A DNA stretch of 64,000 nt from CALDTK01 sp045110575. Lineage in GTDB: Bacteria; Bacteroidota; Bacteroidia; Chitinophagales; Saprospiraceae. Where the stretch lies: assembly GCA_045110575.1 (NCBI GenBank), contig JBGCGF010000007.1:62001-126000 (forward strand), read 5' to 3'. Below, one piece after another: positions 17,378 through 26,491 of this stretch. The translations under genes were made by a program, and so were the position numbers. Position 1 is the first letter of the stretch. Each line of letters opens with the position of its first letter. The notes below the pieces were generated by a model. That model did not search any database, had not been told where the DNA came from, and saw only the letters and a list, made by a program, of their open reading frames with translations.

Positions 17378-18580
17378 ATGAATTTACACGAATATCAAGG
17401 CAAGGAGCTACTCAAGAACTTCGGCATCGCTGTACAAGAAGGCATAACTGCTGAAAATATTGACGATGCGATGGCTGCTTACAAAACCATTACAGATCGT
17501 ACTGGAAACGAGTTTGCAGTAATCAAAGCCCAAATTCACGCCGGTGGTCGCGGAAAAGGTGGTGGAGTCAAAGTCGTCAAAGGCGCTGAGAAGGCTCGTG
17601 AAGCTGCGAATGACATCATTGGTATGATGCTCAAAACGCCTCAGACTCCAGGAGGAATGGAAGGAGAAGGTAAATTAGTAAGTACGATTCTCGTCGCAGA
17701 GGATGCTTACGTACCTGACTTTGATTCTTGCAAAGAGTACTACATGTCGATCCTAACCGATCGTGGTAGCCAATGCAACGTAATTGTTTACTCTACCGAA
17801 GGTGGAATGGACATCGAAGCTGTTGCAGAAGAAACTCCGCACCTCGTTCACCGCGAGTTCATCGATCCAATGCTCGGCCTTCAAGCGTTCGAAGCACGTA
17901 AGATTGCTTTCAACCTTGGTCTTTCTGGAAAGGCATTCAAGGAGTGTACAAAGTTCGTTGCGAAGCTTTACAAGGCTTACGTTGAGAGCGATGCTACACT
18001 ATTTGAGATCAACCCACTACTCCACTCTGGCAACGATGACTTCATCGCTGTTGACTGTAAAGTAAGTCTCGACGAGAATGCACTTTACCGCCACAAGGAT
18101 CTACTTGCTATGCGCGATACGCGTGAGGAAGATCCAACAGAAGTAGAAGCTGCTGCGGTAGGTCTTAACTACGTTCAACTTGACGGAAACGTGGGTTGTA
18201 TGGTAAATGGTGCTGGACTAGCGATGGCAACCATGGACATCATCAAGCTTTCTGGTGGAGATCCAGCAAACTTCCTCGATGTAGGAGGTACAGCTGATGC
18301 TGCACGCGTTGAGCAAGCATTCCGTATTATCCTTCGTGATGATAAGGTGAAGGCTATCCTGATTAACATTTTCGGTGGAATCGTTCGTTGCGACCGTGTT
18401 GCAGAAGGTGTAATCGAAGCGTACAAGAATATGGGTAACATTACTGTTCCAATCATTGTACGACTACAAGGAACGAATGCGGACATCGCTAAGAAGATGA
18501 TCGATGAATCAGGACTTGATGTACAGTCTGCGGTTCTTCTTAAGGATGCTGCAGCAGCGGTTCAGAAAGTACTAGGATAG
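17378..18580 (+). CDS. sucC: Succinyl-CoA synthetase (ADP-forming) beta subunit
   Basis: TCA-cycle enzyme subunit that binds nucleotide and joins with SucD to convert succinyl-CoA to succinate with ATP formation. The protein begins MNLHEYQGKELL, the standard SucC start; the ATP-grasp domain (QIHAGGRGKGGGVK) and the C-terminal ligase domain with INIFGGIVRCDRVAEG are intact. Length 400 residues. An ATG 39 nt upstream adds 13 residues unlike the family and lies across the promoter box. sucD is not adjacent, since the next gene is on the other strand. Confidence 0.97.
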   Translation: MNLHEYQGKELLKNFGIAVQEGITAENIDDAMAAYKTITDRTGNEFAVIKAQIHAGGRGKGGGVKVVKGAEKAREAANDIIGMMLKTPQTPGGMEGEGKLVSTILVAEDAYVPDFDSCKEYYMSILTDRGSQCNVIVYSTEGGMDIEAVAEETPHLVHREFIDPMLGLQAFEARKIAFNLGLSGKAFKECTKFVAKLYKAYVESDATLFEINPLLHSGNDDFIAVDCKVSLDENALYRHKDLLAMRDTREEDPTEVEAAAVGLNYVQLDGNVGCMVNGAGLAMATMDIIKLSGGDPANFLDVGGTADAARVEQAFRIILRDDKVKAILINIFGGIVRCDRVAEGVIEAYKNMGNITVPIIVRLQGTNADIAKKMIDESGLDVQSAVLLKDAAAAVQKVLG

Positions 18581-18635
18581 GGAGAACGTTTTTCGTTCTG
18601 AATATCTAAGATCCTAGAGAGGTTCTTAACTAAAA

Positions 18636-18667
18636 AGCCCGGCGCATCTTTGCAGATGTGCCGGGCT
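18636..18667 (-). terminator. Terminator between sucC and the S74 fibre gene
   Basis: Stem AGCCCGGC.CATCT/AGATG.GCCGGGCT with a four-base loop. The T run is on the minus strand, serving the fibre gene; A residues on the other side may let it work for sucC too. A small GAACG/CGTTC hairpin at 18584-18598 lies just after sucC. Confidence 0.75.
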
Positions 18668-18767
18668 ACGTTGTTATAGAAGTCTGGGTATTGAGACTGA
18701 CAAATAGATTGTCTATTTCTCGGGGAGATAACCCTTAGGTAGTTTTCCCTTGCGAGGATAGATTGGT

Positions 18768-21335
18768 CTATTTGCGACCAGCTACTTCCTGAAGGCGTGC
18801 ATCCATGTCTGCAAGGCGTGCCTCAAGATCGCGAAGTTGTTTAGTGCTCACTGCTCCGATACTCTTCTCAGAAGTGCTACGTAGTGTAGCGTTTTCTGCT
18901 TGAAGTGCTTCTACTTGCTTGCTTAGCTCCTGAAGTGCCTCAACGAGGACTGGAGTTACTGCAGCGTAGTCAACGGTAAGGAATCCATCACCACGAGCGA
19001 AAACAGTTTGAGGAAGAACCTCTTGTATCTCTTGTGCAATGAAACCAATGTGGTTGCGATCGTCAAAGTTCTCTTTCGGGAACTCTCCTGTACGGAAATC
19101 GTAGCTCACACCACGAAGTGCCTTAACAAGATCAAGTGCGCCTGAAAGCTCCTTGATGTCCTTCTTGAAACGACGGTCAGAAGAGACAGTAGAGTTAGAA
19201 GCAACGATGTTACCTGCAACGTGAAGTGTTGCTTCAGGAGAGTTAGTGTTGATACCAACACGTCCTACTTCCGTTCCGAACGAGTTCGTTGGTGTGTAAG
19301 AGTCATCAGCTGCATAGAACAACCATGGTACACCTGCGCCTGTTTCAGAGAACGATACATCCTCGTTTGCTCCAGAAGTTACAGCAATGCTACCAGCTGC
19401 GTTGATTGCAAGATTTGCAGACAGCGCCATGGTGTAGTTAGCAGTTGCAGTGATACCTGTAGCATTGATCTGATCGGTAGCAGCACCGAATTGGAATGCT
19501 TTGGTTGCATCAACAACCATGTTGCCAACTGCATCAACGTATACATCGTTTCCACCTGCATCGTTGCCTAGGCGACGGACATAAATTCTATCTCCAGCAT
19601 CAAGAACGCCAACGGTTCCTATGTCACTGTAACTCCACTCACTGTTAGATGATACCAGATCCTCTACAGTTACATACTCAACAAGATCAGTACCAGCACG
19701 CTGGAGAAGAATTTCGTCGGCAGCAGCTAGTGTACCTGTAATTTCAGCAACCGTTCCGATACTGAGTGTACCGTCGATTACTGTATTACCGTCGACGTTA
19801 ACGTTCGTGTCGAAGTCAGCATCATTAGTTACGTTAAGTGTTCCCGAAAGGGTTGAATTACCTGTTACTCCGAAAGCACCAGTTACGTCTACGTTAGCAC
19901 CTACGAAATCAATATCAGCAGCTGTGATGTCAACATCACCGTCTGCAATAGACATCTCGTCTTCGATTGCTGTAGCACTTGGTGTCAATACGTCTGAATC
20001 AAGGTCCCAGTAGCTTGACTCAGCTAGAAGGTTAGTTACTGTTATAGACTGAACTAGATCAGTACCAGCTGCTTGAAACAATACTTCGTCAGCTCCGACA
20101 ACAGTAGTCGCAACTGCAACAGTTCCGATGTCGAGTGTACCCTCAAGATTTGTGTTACCATCAACGTTTACAGTCGCATCAAAATCAGCGGCTCCAGTAG
20201 CATTAACTGTACCTGTAAATGTTGAGTTACCAGTTACACCGAAGATACCAGTGATATCAACGTTAGTAGCTGTGATGTCTACATCGCCATCAGCGATACG
20301 CATCTCATCTTCGATTGCTGCGTTGCTTGGAGTCAAGACATTGCTGTCCTCATCCCAGTAAGAATTAGAAGCCAAAAGGTCTCCAACAGTTACATACTCA
20401 ACCAGGTTGGTACCTGCCTGTTGCATTAAAATTTCGTCAGTAGGAATAATGTCTCCTACCAATACTTGAGCAACGGTTCCGATGCTAAGCGTGTTGTCGA
20501 TATTAACGGTGTTATCAAAATCAGCAGCTGCGGTTACGTTGAGTGTACCAGTTAGCACTGAGTTTCCAACGACATCAAAAGTACCAGCAATCTCGGTTGG
20601 CACATTGACATCCATGATTGTACCAGTGAACGCAATGTCACCATTGTAATCTGTTTCACGAGGAACCAATTCACCTCCAACAATAATCCACTGACCGAGA
20701 TCAGCGAGAACGTCAGAAACGTCGGCCTTTTGTACAACACCGCCTGGACCGTGAAATAGAATCTGATCGGTAGCATTGACGTTAAGTGCCAAGTCATTAA
20801 CGGTTGTAAGCGTCGTCTCACCTGCTACAGAAAGTGTACCGCCAAGAGCAGTATTACCTGATACGCCAAGCGTACCTGTAAGCGTGGAGTTACCTGTTAC
20901 ACCAAACGTACCTGTGACAGCAGTTGCCCCGGTAATATTAGTAGGAACAGTAATGTTGATGCCTGTACCTGTTAATGCAATATCTCCATTGAAAGGAGCA
21001 TTACGTGGTACTAGTTCACCGCCAACAACAACCCACTCGCCGTTATTATCTAACAGGTCGGCTACACTCTCACGGCGGAAAATTCCGGTCGCAGGATTAA
21101 GTAGCATTAAATCTGAGTAGAGGGCTCCAGTGACTTCAGCTGGTGTGATGTCAATGACACCTTCTACGATGAGAGGTTCTTGCCCTACGGTAACGGGGAC
21201 AACGTGGAGGGTAGCTTGTGGATTAGTATGACCGATTCCGGTGTACTGAGCCTGAGCAACCCCACCACTTGCAACTAGTCCTACTATCATGGCAAGCAGT
21301 TGTCTTTTTGTGAAATGGAATTTTAAGAGCTTCAT
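18768..21335 (-). CDS. Repetitive fibre-like protein with S74 intramolecular chaperone domain
   Basis: Secreted trimeric fibre-like protein of 855 residues. A signal peptide (about 1-29, ending GVAQAQ) precedes a stretch of strongly repeated Gly/Thr/Asn/Asp-rich beta units (FGVTGNSTLTGTL, AIEDEMSIADGDVDIT and ADFDNTVNIDNT recur), consistent with a beta-helix or beta-prism stalk. The C-terminus holds the S74 autoprocessing chaperone: SSDRRFKKDIKEL (from about 719), IGFIAQEIQEVLP and VDYAAVTPVLVEAL, then a coiled coil to the end. S74 domains help trimers fold and then cut themselves off. No type IX tail is visible. No phage genes are nearby, so this is likely a surface appendage. Confidence 0.85.
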   Translation of the reverse strand: MKLLKFHFTKRQLLAMIVGLVASGGVAQAQYTGIGHTNPQATLHVVPVTVGQEPLIVEGVIDITPAEVTGALYSDLMLLNPATGIFRRESVADLLDNNGEWVVVGGELVPRNAPFNGDIALTGTGINITVPTNITGATAVTGTFGVTGNSTLTGTLGVSGNTALGGTLSVAGETTLTTVNDLALNVNATDQILFHGPGGVVQKADVSDVLADLGQWIIVGGELVPRETDYNGDIAFTGTIMDVNVPTEIAGTFDVVGNSVLTGTLNVTAAADFDNTVNIDNTLSIGTVAQVLVGDIIPTDEILMQQAGTNLVEYVTVGDLLASNSYWDEDSNVLTPSNAAIEDEMRIADGDVDITATNVDITGIFGVTGNSTFTGTVNATGAADFDATVNVDGNTNLEGTLDIGTVAVATTVVGADEVLFQAAGTDLVQSITVTNLLAESSYWDLDSDVLTPSATAIEDEMSIADGDVDITAADIDFVGANVDVTGAFGVTGNSTLSGTLNVTNDADFDTNVNVDGNTVIDGTLSIGTVAEITGTLAAADEILLQRAGTDLVEYVTVEDLVSSNSEWSYSDIGTVGVLDAGDRIYVRRLGNDAGGNDVYVDAVGNMVVDATKAFQFGAATDQINATGITATANYTMALSANLAINAAGSIAVTSGANEDVSFSETGAGVPWLFYAADDSYTPTNSFGTEVGRVGINTNSPEATLHVAGNIVASNSTVSSDRRFKKDIKELSGALDLVKALRGVSYDFRTGEFPKENFDDRNHIGFIAQEIQEVLPQTVFARGDGFLTVDYAAVTPVLVEALQELSKQVEALQAENATLRSTSEKSIGAVSTKQLRDLEARLADMDARLQEVAGRK

Positions 21336-21537
21336 AGCGTTTTCGCTGTTTCAAATGATGAATGAATAGTGGCGTCGTACCACCAATTCAGGTAGGCAGA
21401 GCCGTGAACACATGAGACTTTTTGCTAATTCCATGCCAAAACATATAAAATTCACCCATGTGATTTCTTTTTAGCATTCTCGACGCATCTTGCGGAGAAG
21501 CTGGCCTAACAAGACTGCCACAGAATCATAACATTGT

Positions 21538-22761
21538 ATGGACGTACAGGACCTAAATACCGTACTTCTCAGGGTGAGGCGTGCACTCGCTTTAAATTTC
21601 CAACAACCCATTTGGGTGCGAACAGAACTCTCTCAAGTAAATGAGCGAAAAGGCCACAGGTACCTCGAACTCGTACAGAAAGGGGCCGATCAAAACCCAA
21701 TCGCCAAAGCGCAAGCTTCGGTGTGGGGGCGCACATTCAATCAAGTTGTCAAAACAAGAGGCAGCAGCGCCGCAGATGTGCTAGTAGCTGGTCAGGAAGT
21801 ATGCCTTCAGGTAGAAGTAGACTTTCATGAAATCTATGGCCTCAAACTCAATGTCGTCGATTGGGACCCAGCATTCACCATCGGTCAGCTTGCGCTAAAA
21901 CGTATCGAAATCGTCAAGCAACTTGCTGCGACGGGTGAATTAGAAAAGCAACGTCAGCTTTCGCTAAAACCTGTTCTACAAAGAATTGCTGTACTAACCT
22001 CTAGCGCTGCGGCTGGATATGCTGACTTTAAGGAACAGCTTCAGAGCAACCCATATGGGTACCGTTTTGGCGAAAGCTTATTTGACATTAGTGTCCAAGG
22101 TGTTCATGTGGAAGCATCTCTGTTAGAAGCAATGAAACAGATCACAGCCAATGCTAGCTGGTACGACGCCGTGGTCATTCTTCGTGGTGGTGGTTCTAAA
22201 CTTGATTTAGCAGGATTCGATCGCCTAGAAATTGGCCGCGCGATAGCAAATTGTCCGCTCCCAGTACTCGTGGGAATTGGACACGAAATCGATGAGACTC
22301 TACCTGATCTGGTTGCATTTCGAAGCCTAAAAACGCCTACAGCGCTGGCTTCAGCCTTAATTGACCACAATGCAAATTTCGAGTCTCGTCAGTTAGAATT
22401 GGCCGCCCGGGTTGGTCGAATCGCTCAACAGCACATCACCCAAGAAGATCATCGTTTGTTGATTACTTCTAATCGTTTCGGACAGCAATGCAGGACGGAA
22501 GTCTCCCGAAAGAGTAACCAACTCGCACTCCTTGAAAAGGGTCTTTTTGCTCAGGTTTCACTTCGGCTAGAAGCTTCAAAACAAGTTTTATCTGCACAAG
22601 AACGCCAGCTTGAGGCGCTTGATCCGAAGAGCGTGTTTGCAAGGGGATTCACCTTGACGACAAAGCAGGGAAAAATCCTAACCAAGGCCGACGGTTTGAC
22701 CGTAGGCGATGAGATTAACACTTACTTTGGCGAAAAATCGATCAATAGTAAAGTAATATGA
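21538..22761 (+). CDS. xseA: Exodeoxyribonuclease VII large subunit
   Basis: Large subunit of exonuclease VII, which cuts single-stranded DNA from both ends. The N-terminal OB-fold (IWVRTELSQVNERKGHRYLEL), the central catalytic domain (RIAVLTSSAAAGYADF, VILRGGGSKLDL, GIGHEIDETLPD) and the long C-terminal coiled coil are present; at 407 residues it is slightly shorter than the E. coli protein. FGES in the catalytic domain is encoded by the dispersed 14-mer. The stop overlaps the xseB start by 4 nt (ATGA), so the two are translationally coupled. Confidence 0.95.
   Translation: MDVQDLNTVLLRVRRALALNFQQPIWVRTELSQVNERKGHRYLELVQKGADQNPIAKAQASVWGRTFNQVVKTRGSSAADVLVAGQEVCLQVEVDFHEIYGLKLNVVDWDPAFTIGQLALKRIEIVKQLAATGELEKQRQLSLKPVLQRIAVLTSSAAAGYADFKEQLQSNPYGYRFGESLFDISVQGVHVEASLLEAMKQITANASWYDAVVILRGGGSKLDLAGFDRLEIGRAIANCPLPVLVGIGHEIDETLPDLVAFRSLKTPTALASALIDHNANFESRQLELAARVGRIAQQHITQEDHRLLITSNRFGQQCRTEVSRKSNQLALLEKGLFAQVSLRLEASKQVLSAQERQLEALDPKSVFARGFTLTTKQGKILTKADGLTVGDEINTYFGEKSINSKVI
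22064..22077. repeat. Dispersed 14-mer, copy 6
   Basis: Exact copy inside xseA, read as Phe-Gly-Glu-Ser. A weaker match (CTTTGGCGAAAA) lies near the xseA end, about 22729. Confidence 0.85.
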
Positions 22762-22946
22762 GCGCACCTAAAGATTATGCATCAGCACAAACTGAGTTAG
22801 AAGAGCTACTCTCTTCGCTTCAGCAACCAAGTGTCGAAATTGACTCACTTACAGAGAAAGTCGCTCGCGCGAAGGAACTCCTGGAGTGGTCAAAACAAAA
22901 ACTTCGTAGCACCGAGGCTGCAATTGATCAGCTACTCTCGGAGTAA
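22758..22946 (+). CDS. xseB: Exodeoxyribonuclease VII small subunit
   Basis: 62-residue helical protein of the XseB type: the segment YASAQTELEELLSSLQQPS followed by heptad-like LTEKVARAKELLEWSKQKL, as expected for the small subunit that coats the XseA coiled coil. It starts inside the xseA stop codon region (4-nt overlap) and is the last gene of the pair. Confidence 0.9.
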   Translation: MSAPKDYASAQTELEELLSSLQQPSVEIDSLTEKVARAKELLEWSKQKLRSTEAAIDQLLSE

Positions 22947-22970
22947 ATAGGCTTTTTGATTCGTGCCGTT

Positions 22971-24485
22971 CTAACGAATGACTTGAATCCTAGTCGTATA
23001 GCGATTGCCATCCTGAGCAAGAAGCATCAAGTTGTAAACTCCGGTAGGGAGATGCCCAGGAACGTTAAGCTGACTGTTACTCGTTGCTGCTTGGTTGGTC
23101 ACTAGAGCTCCTCTAGCATCGTACCATTGTACCTGAGTAATATCTTTACGGAAAGGGAATTCGATTGTCGCGCCTGCTAGCACTGGATTCGGAGAAACCG
23201 AGATACGAGACACAACCGTCGAAGTTGTATTAGACACTCCTTCCGGGATCATGAACTCCATGCGTGGGCTGATTCCAGCGCGAAAGCTGTGGTCATTGAA
23301 TGCGTAAATACGCACGTAATACGTCTTGTCTGCTTCAAAGATGCTTGCAGGTAATGGCACACTCAGTCCCGTTACAACAGTATCTACGATTAGGTTTGTC
23401 AACGCGCGACTTGCTGATATCTTAATGTAGTAGTGCGTTGCGTTGCCCACCCCAACAAAGGTCAATTCATCGCCATTTGGAGTGATATCGTCAGCGTCTA
23501 CTTCTATCTCTGCAAATCCTCGCACTAGGTTCGTATCAAACGCTGTTCTGACCCAACTCGAACGCTCTGCTTGAGCAAAGCCTTGCATCGCAGCTTTTTG
23601 TTCGTCAGTAAACCTGGCCTGACAATCTCTATCCGCGTAGCCCATAATGAGCGTTCCATCACTTTTGAATTGAACGCCGTCTGGATCTGTCTGACTAACA
23701 GGAGATTCTCCGTCGCTGTCACATGTCCAACGAGCAGCAACATAGTCTGCAGGAGTGTCGCAGAAGCCGTCTGCGGCATCATAGCAATTCGTGCGAGCTA
23801 CGAGCTCTACCTGAGCAGTATCTATGATTGTAGTGTCACGAATGAGCGTAGATTGGAAGTACGTGTAATCATACGTAACGGTGCGGGGCGCTGGAGAAGA
23901 ATATACGGGTGGCGTAGAACCATCATCCGTCTGACCTCCTTCCCAACCGAGGAACGGGTGAGGTAAAGAAAGCGCATGCCCAACTTCATGTGAAATCGTT
24001 TTGCCAGTTATTCCCGAGCAGTTATTTGACATTGCTATTCCAGCGTAAGGGAGGTTGTATCCGCAGTTTCCTGCCGGATTAGACAGAAAGTAAATATTGA
24101 GCGCGTCAGGTTTGTTGTTGGCAAACATCATGTCAGCTCCTTGGAGCACATCATCATGCGAATTATAGATCGTTGAGCGCAACGTGTCGATTGGCAGGTT
24201 TACGACAAACCCAATCCCTGTACTATCATAATCTCTCTCAAGAGCACCCAGGGTTTCGAGCATCCGATCGTACTTAAAGATGGCTCCAGCGTCATTTCCT
24301 AAAAGGTGTGCGTTAACGGCAATGCGAAAATCTACAGGTCGTTGAGTGAGATCAATTCCACCTTTTTGAAAATTCGTCAGCCACTCACTTTTATGCGGAA
24401 CGGTGCCACAAGGCGACAATTCCTGCGCGAATAACGTAGGAAGGCAAATCAGGGCAACAAATCCGGAAAGTAGAAATCGCATCAT
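22971..24485 (-). CDS. Secreted M43-type metalloprotease with T9SS type A tail
   Basis: Exported zinc protease of 504 residues. Signal peptide about 1-20 (ending LFAQ); catalytic motif HEVGHALSLPH with H166, E167, H170 and H176, where the glycine of the M43 consensus is Ser; DGFCDTPADY follows as in the other copies. Residues ~310-400 look like a fibronectin III-type domain (YYVRIYAFNDHSFRAG). The last ~75 residues (ISVSPNPVLAGATIEF to RIQVIR) are a type A sorting domain for the type IX system. It is the upstream-facing neighbour of a close relative at 24635-26194. Confidence 0.88.
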   Translation of the reverse strand: MMRFLLSGFVALICLPTLFAQELSPCGTVPHKSEWLTNFQKGGIDLTQRPVDFRIAVNAHLLGNDAGAIFKYDRMLETLGALERDYDSTGIGFVVNLPIDTLRSTIYNSHDDVLQGADMMFANNKPDALNIYFLSNPAGNCGYNLPYAGIAMSNNCSGITGKTISHEVGHALSLPHPFLGWEGGQTDDGSTPPVYSSPAPRTVTYDYTYFQSTLIRDTTIIDTAQVELVARTNCYDAADGFCDTPADYVAARWTCDSDGESPVSQTDPDGVQFKSDGTLIMGYADRDCQARFTDEQKAAMQGFAQAERSSWVRTAFDTNLVRGFAEIEVDADDITPNGDELTFVGVGNATHYYIKISASRALTNLIVDTVVTGLSVPLPASIFEADKTYYVRIYAFNDHSFRAGISPRMEFMIPEGVSNTTSTVVSRISVSPNPVLAGATIEFPFRKDITQVQWYDARGALVTNQAATSNSQLNVPGHLPTGVYNLMLLAQDGNRYTTRIQVIR

Positions 24486-24553
24486 GGCTCTAAATTACAC
24501 GGATTACTCGTTTTCGTGGCACACTAACCTTGAAGCTTGTCTCTCAACTGCTT

Positions 24554-24594
24554 AAAAAAAAAGGCCCAACCTCACGAGTCGTGAAGTTGGGCCT
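24554..24594 (-). terminator. Terminator of the 24635-26194 protease gene
   Basis: Stem AGGCCCAAC/GTTGGGCCT extended by TCACGA/TCGTGA, followed on the minus strand by nine T. Confidence 0.95.
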
Positions 24595-24634
24595 AAGCGC
24601 TGTAGTAAACTACAACTGACTGATTGAGAATCTC

Positions 24635-26194
24635 CTAGAGAACTTGGAACTTCTGAGAAGAAACACCTTTTTCGTTGCTGATGCTAAGTGTGTATGAACC
24701 TTTCACACGTGGCATAAGACCGACGAGGTCGATTGAGTTGTCTCCTGCTGAAACAAGCTCTACAGCACTCGCAAGAGTTCTTCCTGTTAGGTCTCGAACA
24801 GTTAACGTGATCTCTCCTCCAACAAGTGACTCAATTTTGAGTGTCGTTGAAGCTCCTGCTGCAGCCGGATTAGGGAATAGCGTCATAGATGCCACTGCCT
24901 CTGGTTGAGCATTGATACTACTTACTGCTCCTGTTCTGAATGTGCGGATCGTTCCATAATCTCCGAAAGAGACTTGAGAGAATGCACGAACACGGTAATA
25001 GTAAGTTTTATTTCCTTCCAAGTTATCAAGGGCAAGGTTACTTGATGAAACAACACCCGTGTAAACGATTGTACGGAAAGATCTGCTTTCGCCTACCTCT
25101 ACGTAGTAGTACTTCGCATTAGGAGTATTCTCCCAATCAATCGTTACTCTGTCGCTGTAGAAGGTAGATGCACCATCAGCAGGAGAGTTAAACGCTATTT
25201 CGTCAACGATATCCGTTGTTGTTGTTGGAGTTGTACCTCTCAAGAAGTTACGACCATTAGAAGCCATATCTGCAGTGACTGTAGCAATTTGCTCTGGACT
25301 GAATTCGTAAGGATTACAATCGATGAAGTATCCCATGAAGTTGTTCTCTGCAGGTTCTAGAGGAGTTCCGGTTGCATCTTGTACACCACCAGTGTACTCG
25401 CAATCATCCCAACCAAAACCTAAGTTGTAGTCAGCTGGTGTGTCACAGAACAAATCTGCAGCTGTTGCACAGTTGCCGTCTGTTCCTCGAGAAACAAGCT
25501 CGATTTGAACTCCTGAACTCGAGCAGAAATTTGCAGAGGTAATCGTTACAGGGCTCGTTGCAAATCCATTATCGTTGGTTGTACCAGTCCATGAAGTACA
25601 ATCCCAACCTCTAAAGGTATGAGGAAGACTGAAGTAGTGTCCAATCTCGTGGGTAGCTGTAGAAGCGTTGCCAGAAACCTCTGACTTTTTGAAAACTAAC
25701 CAGTCTTCACTAGGGCTATAGTAACCTAGAGTCACGCCTAGTCCACTGCTGTTTGGAGGAGTCGCAGTATTAGGAACGAAAATCGTAATCGCGTTCGTTG
25801 ACTTTACGCTTCTCATGAAGGGCAAAAAAGAAGCGTGATCGCCATAAATGCGATCGTCATAGGTGTAGTCCCAAACATCACCGTCTCCGTCTTCAAGGAA
25901 GAACTTAACATCGTATGCCGCGAAGTCTACATTGATGGCAGACATTAAGTCGAGCACGTTGTTTGGAGAAACTGCATTTGTGCCATCCGATTCACCAATA
26001 AGGTGAAAGCGAATAGGGACGTAAGTAGTCATTCTGCTTTGCAGGGGATTCGCCTTTGCGTAGGCGATGTTCGCCTTGGTACGCTCTATGTCTATTTCAT
26101 TCGTTCCACAGACACCACGATCGTGGTCGTGCTGAGCGAATGCTTGAAGGCTGAACATGCTTGTCAATACAAGCAAAAATGTTAGTCGGATCAT
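24635..26194 (-). CDS. Secreted M43-type metalloprotease with Fn3 domain and T9SS type A tail
   Basis: Second large exported protease (519 residues), similar in plan to the gene downstream. Signal peptide about 1-20 (ending QAFAQ); zinc motif HEIGHYFSLPH starting at H182, again with Ser for the consensus Gly; FCDTPADYNLGF follows. A fibronectin III-like domain (YYYVEVGESRSF, NKTYYYRVRAFS) spans about 345-425, and the type A sorting tail runs from MTLFPNPAAAGA to SSQKFQVL. An own terminator lies between it and the next protease gene, so they are separate transcripts. Substrates unknown. Confidence 0.88.
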   Translation of the reverse strand: MIRLTFLLVLTSMFSLQAFAQHDHDRGVCGTNEIDIERTKANIAYAKANPLQSRMTTYVPIRFHLIGESDGTNAVSPNNVLDLMSAINVDFAAYDVKFFLEDGDGDVWDYTYDDRIYGDHASFLPFMRSVKSTNAITIFVPNTATPPNSSGLGVTLGYYSPSEDWLVFKKSEVSGNASTATHEIGHYFSLPHTFRGWDCTSWTGTTNDNGFATSPVTITSANFCSSSGVQIELVSRGTDGNCATAADLFCDTPADYNLGFGWDDCEYTGGVQDATGTPLEPAENNFMGYFIDCNPYEFSPEQIATVTADMASNGRNFLRGTTPTTTTDIVDEIAFNSPADGASTFYSDRVTIDWENTPNAKYYYVEVGESRSFRTIVYTGVVSSSNLALDNLEGNKTYYYRVRAFSQVSFGDYGTIRTFRTGAVSSINAQPEAVASMTLFPNPAAAGASTTLKIESLVGGEITLTVRDLTGRTLASAVELVSAGDNSIDLVGLMPRVKGSYTLSISNEKGVSSQKFQVL

Positions 26195-26361
26195 GAATTA
26201 CGGCTTAGGTGCTACAAATAAAGGCCTAAATGTCTTAAAAAGATGTGGGAAGTTGACAGTTAGCAACCTATCCGTCAAGGGCGGCACGCTTTTTTACATT
26301 TGCAGCCTAAGCGTGTGTTTAAGAAAACCATGTTCGGATTAAATTCGGCCCGTTGTGTCTA

Positions 26362-26446
26362 ATCTGTGTTGAAATGCTCTTGATAGCCCGCTATCTCTAC
26401 TTTCTTCACCTCTCATGACCTAACATTGCCCGAATTTCGTCAGAGC
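26362..26446 (+). promoter_or_regulatory. Upstream module of mdh, shared with the subtilisin gene
   Basis: Block 1 reads GTTGAAATGCTCTTGATAGC (from 26368) and block 2 CCGAATTTCGTCAGA (from 26430), 61 nt apart. Both recur at 52861 and 52924 with one nucleotide difference in spacing. Block 1 can be read as a TTG then TATC promoter. The rest of the 297-bp gap upstream of mdh holds no gene; a TACATTTG box lies at 26295-26302. Confidence 0.45.
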
Positions 26447-26491
26447 AGGAATTCACAGACACACACATAAACCCAATCCAAATTCACCACT

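Noticed and set aside
20776..21120. A plus-strand gene opposite the fibre gene (also 19807-20013 and 20128-20361)
   Set aside because: The open frames follow the repeat pattern of the minus-strand gene and mirror its Val/Thr/Asn codons; no start signals.
18768..21335. Prophage tail fibre
   Set aside because: No capsid, portal, terminase or integrase genes nearby, and the protein has a bacterial signal peptide.
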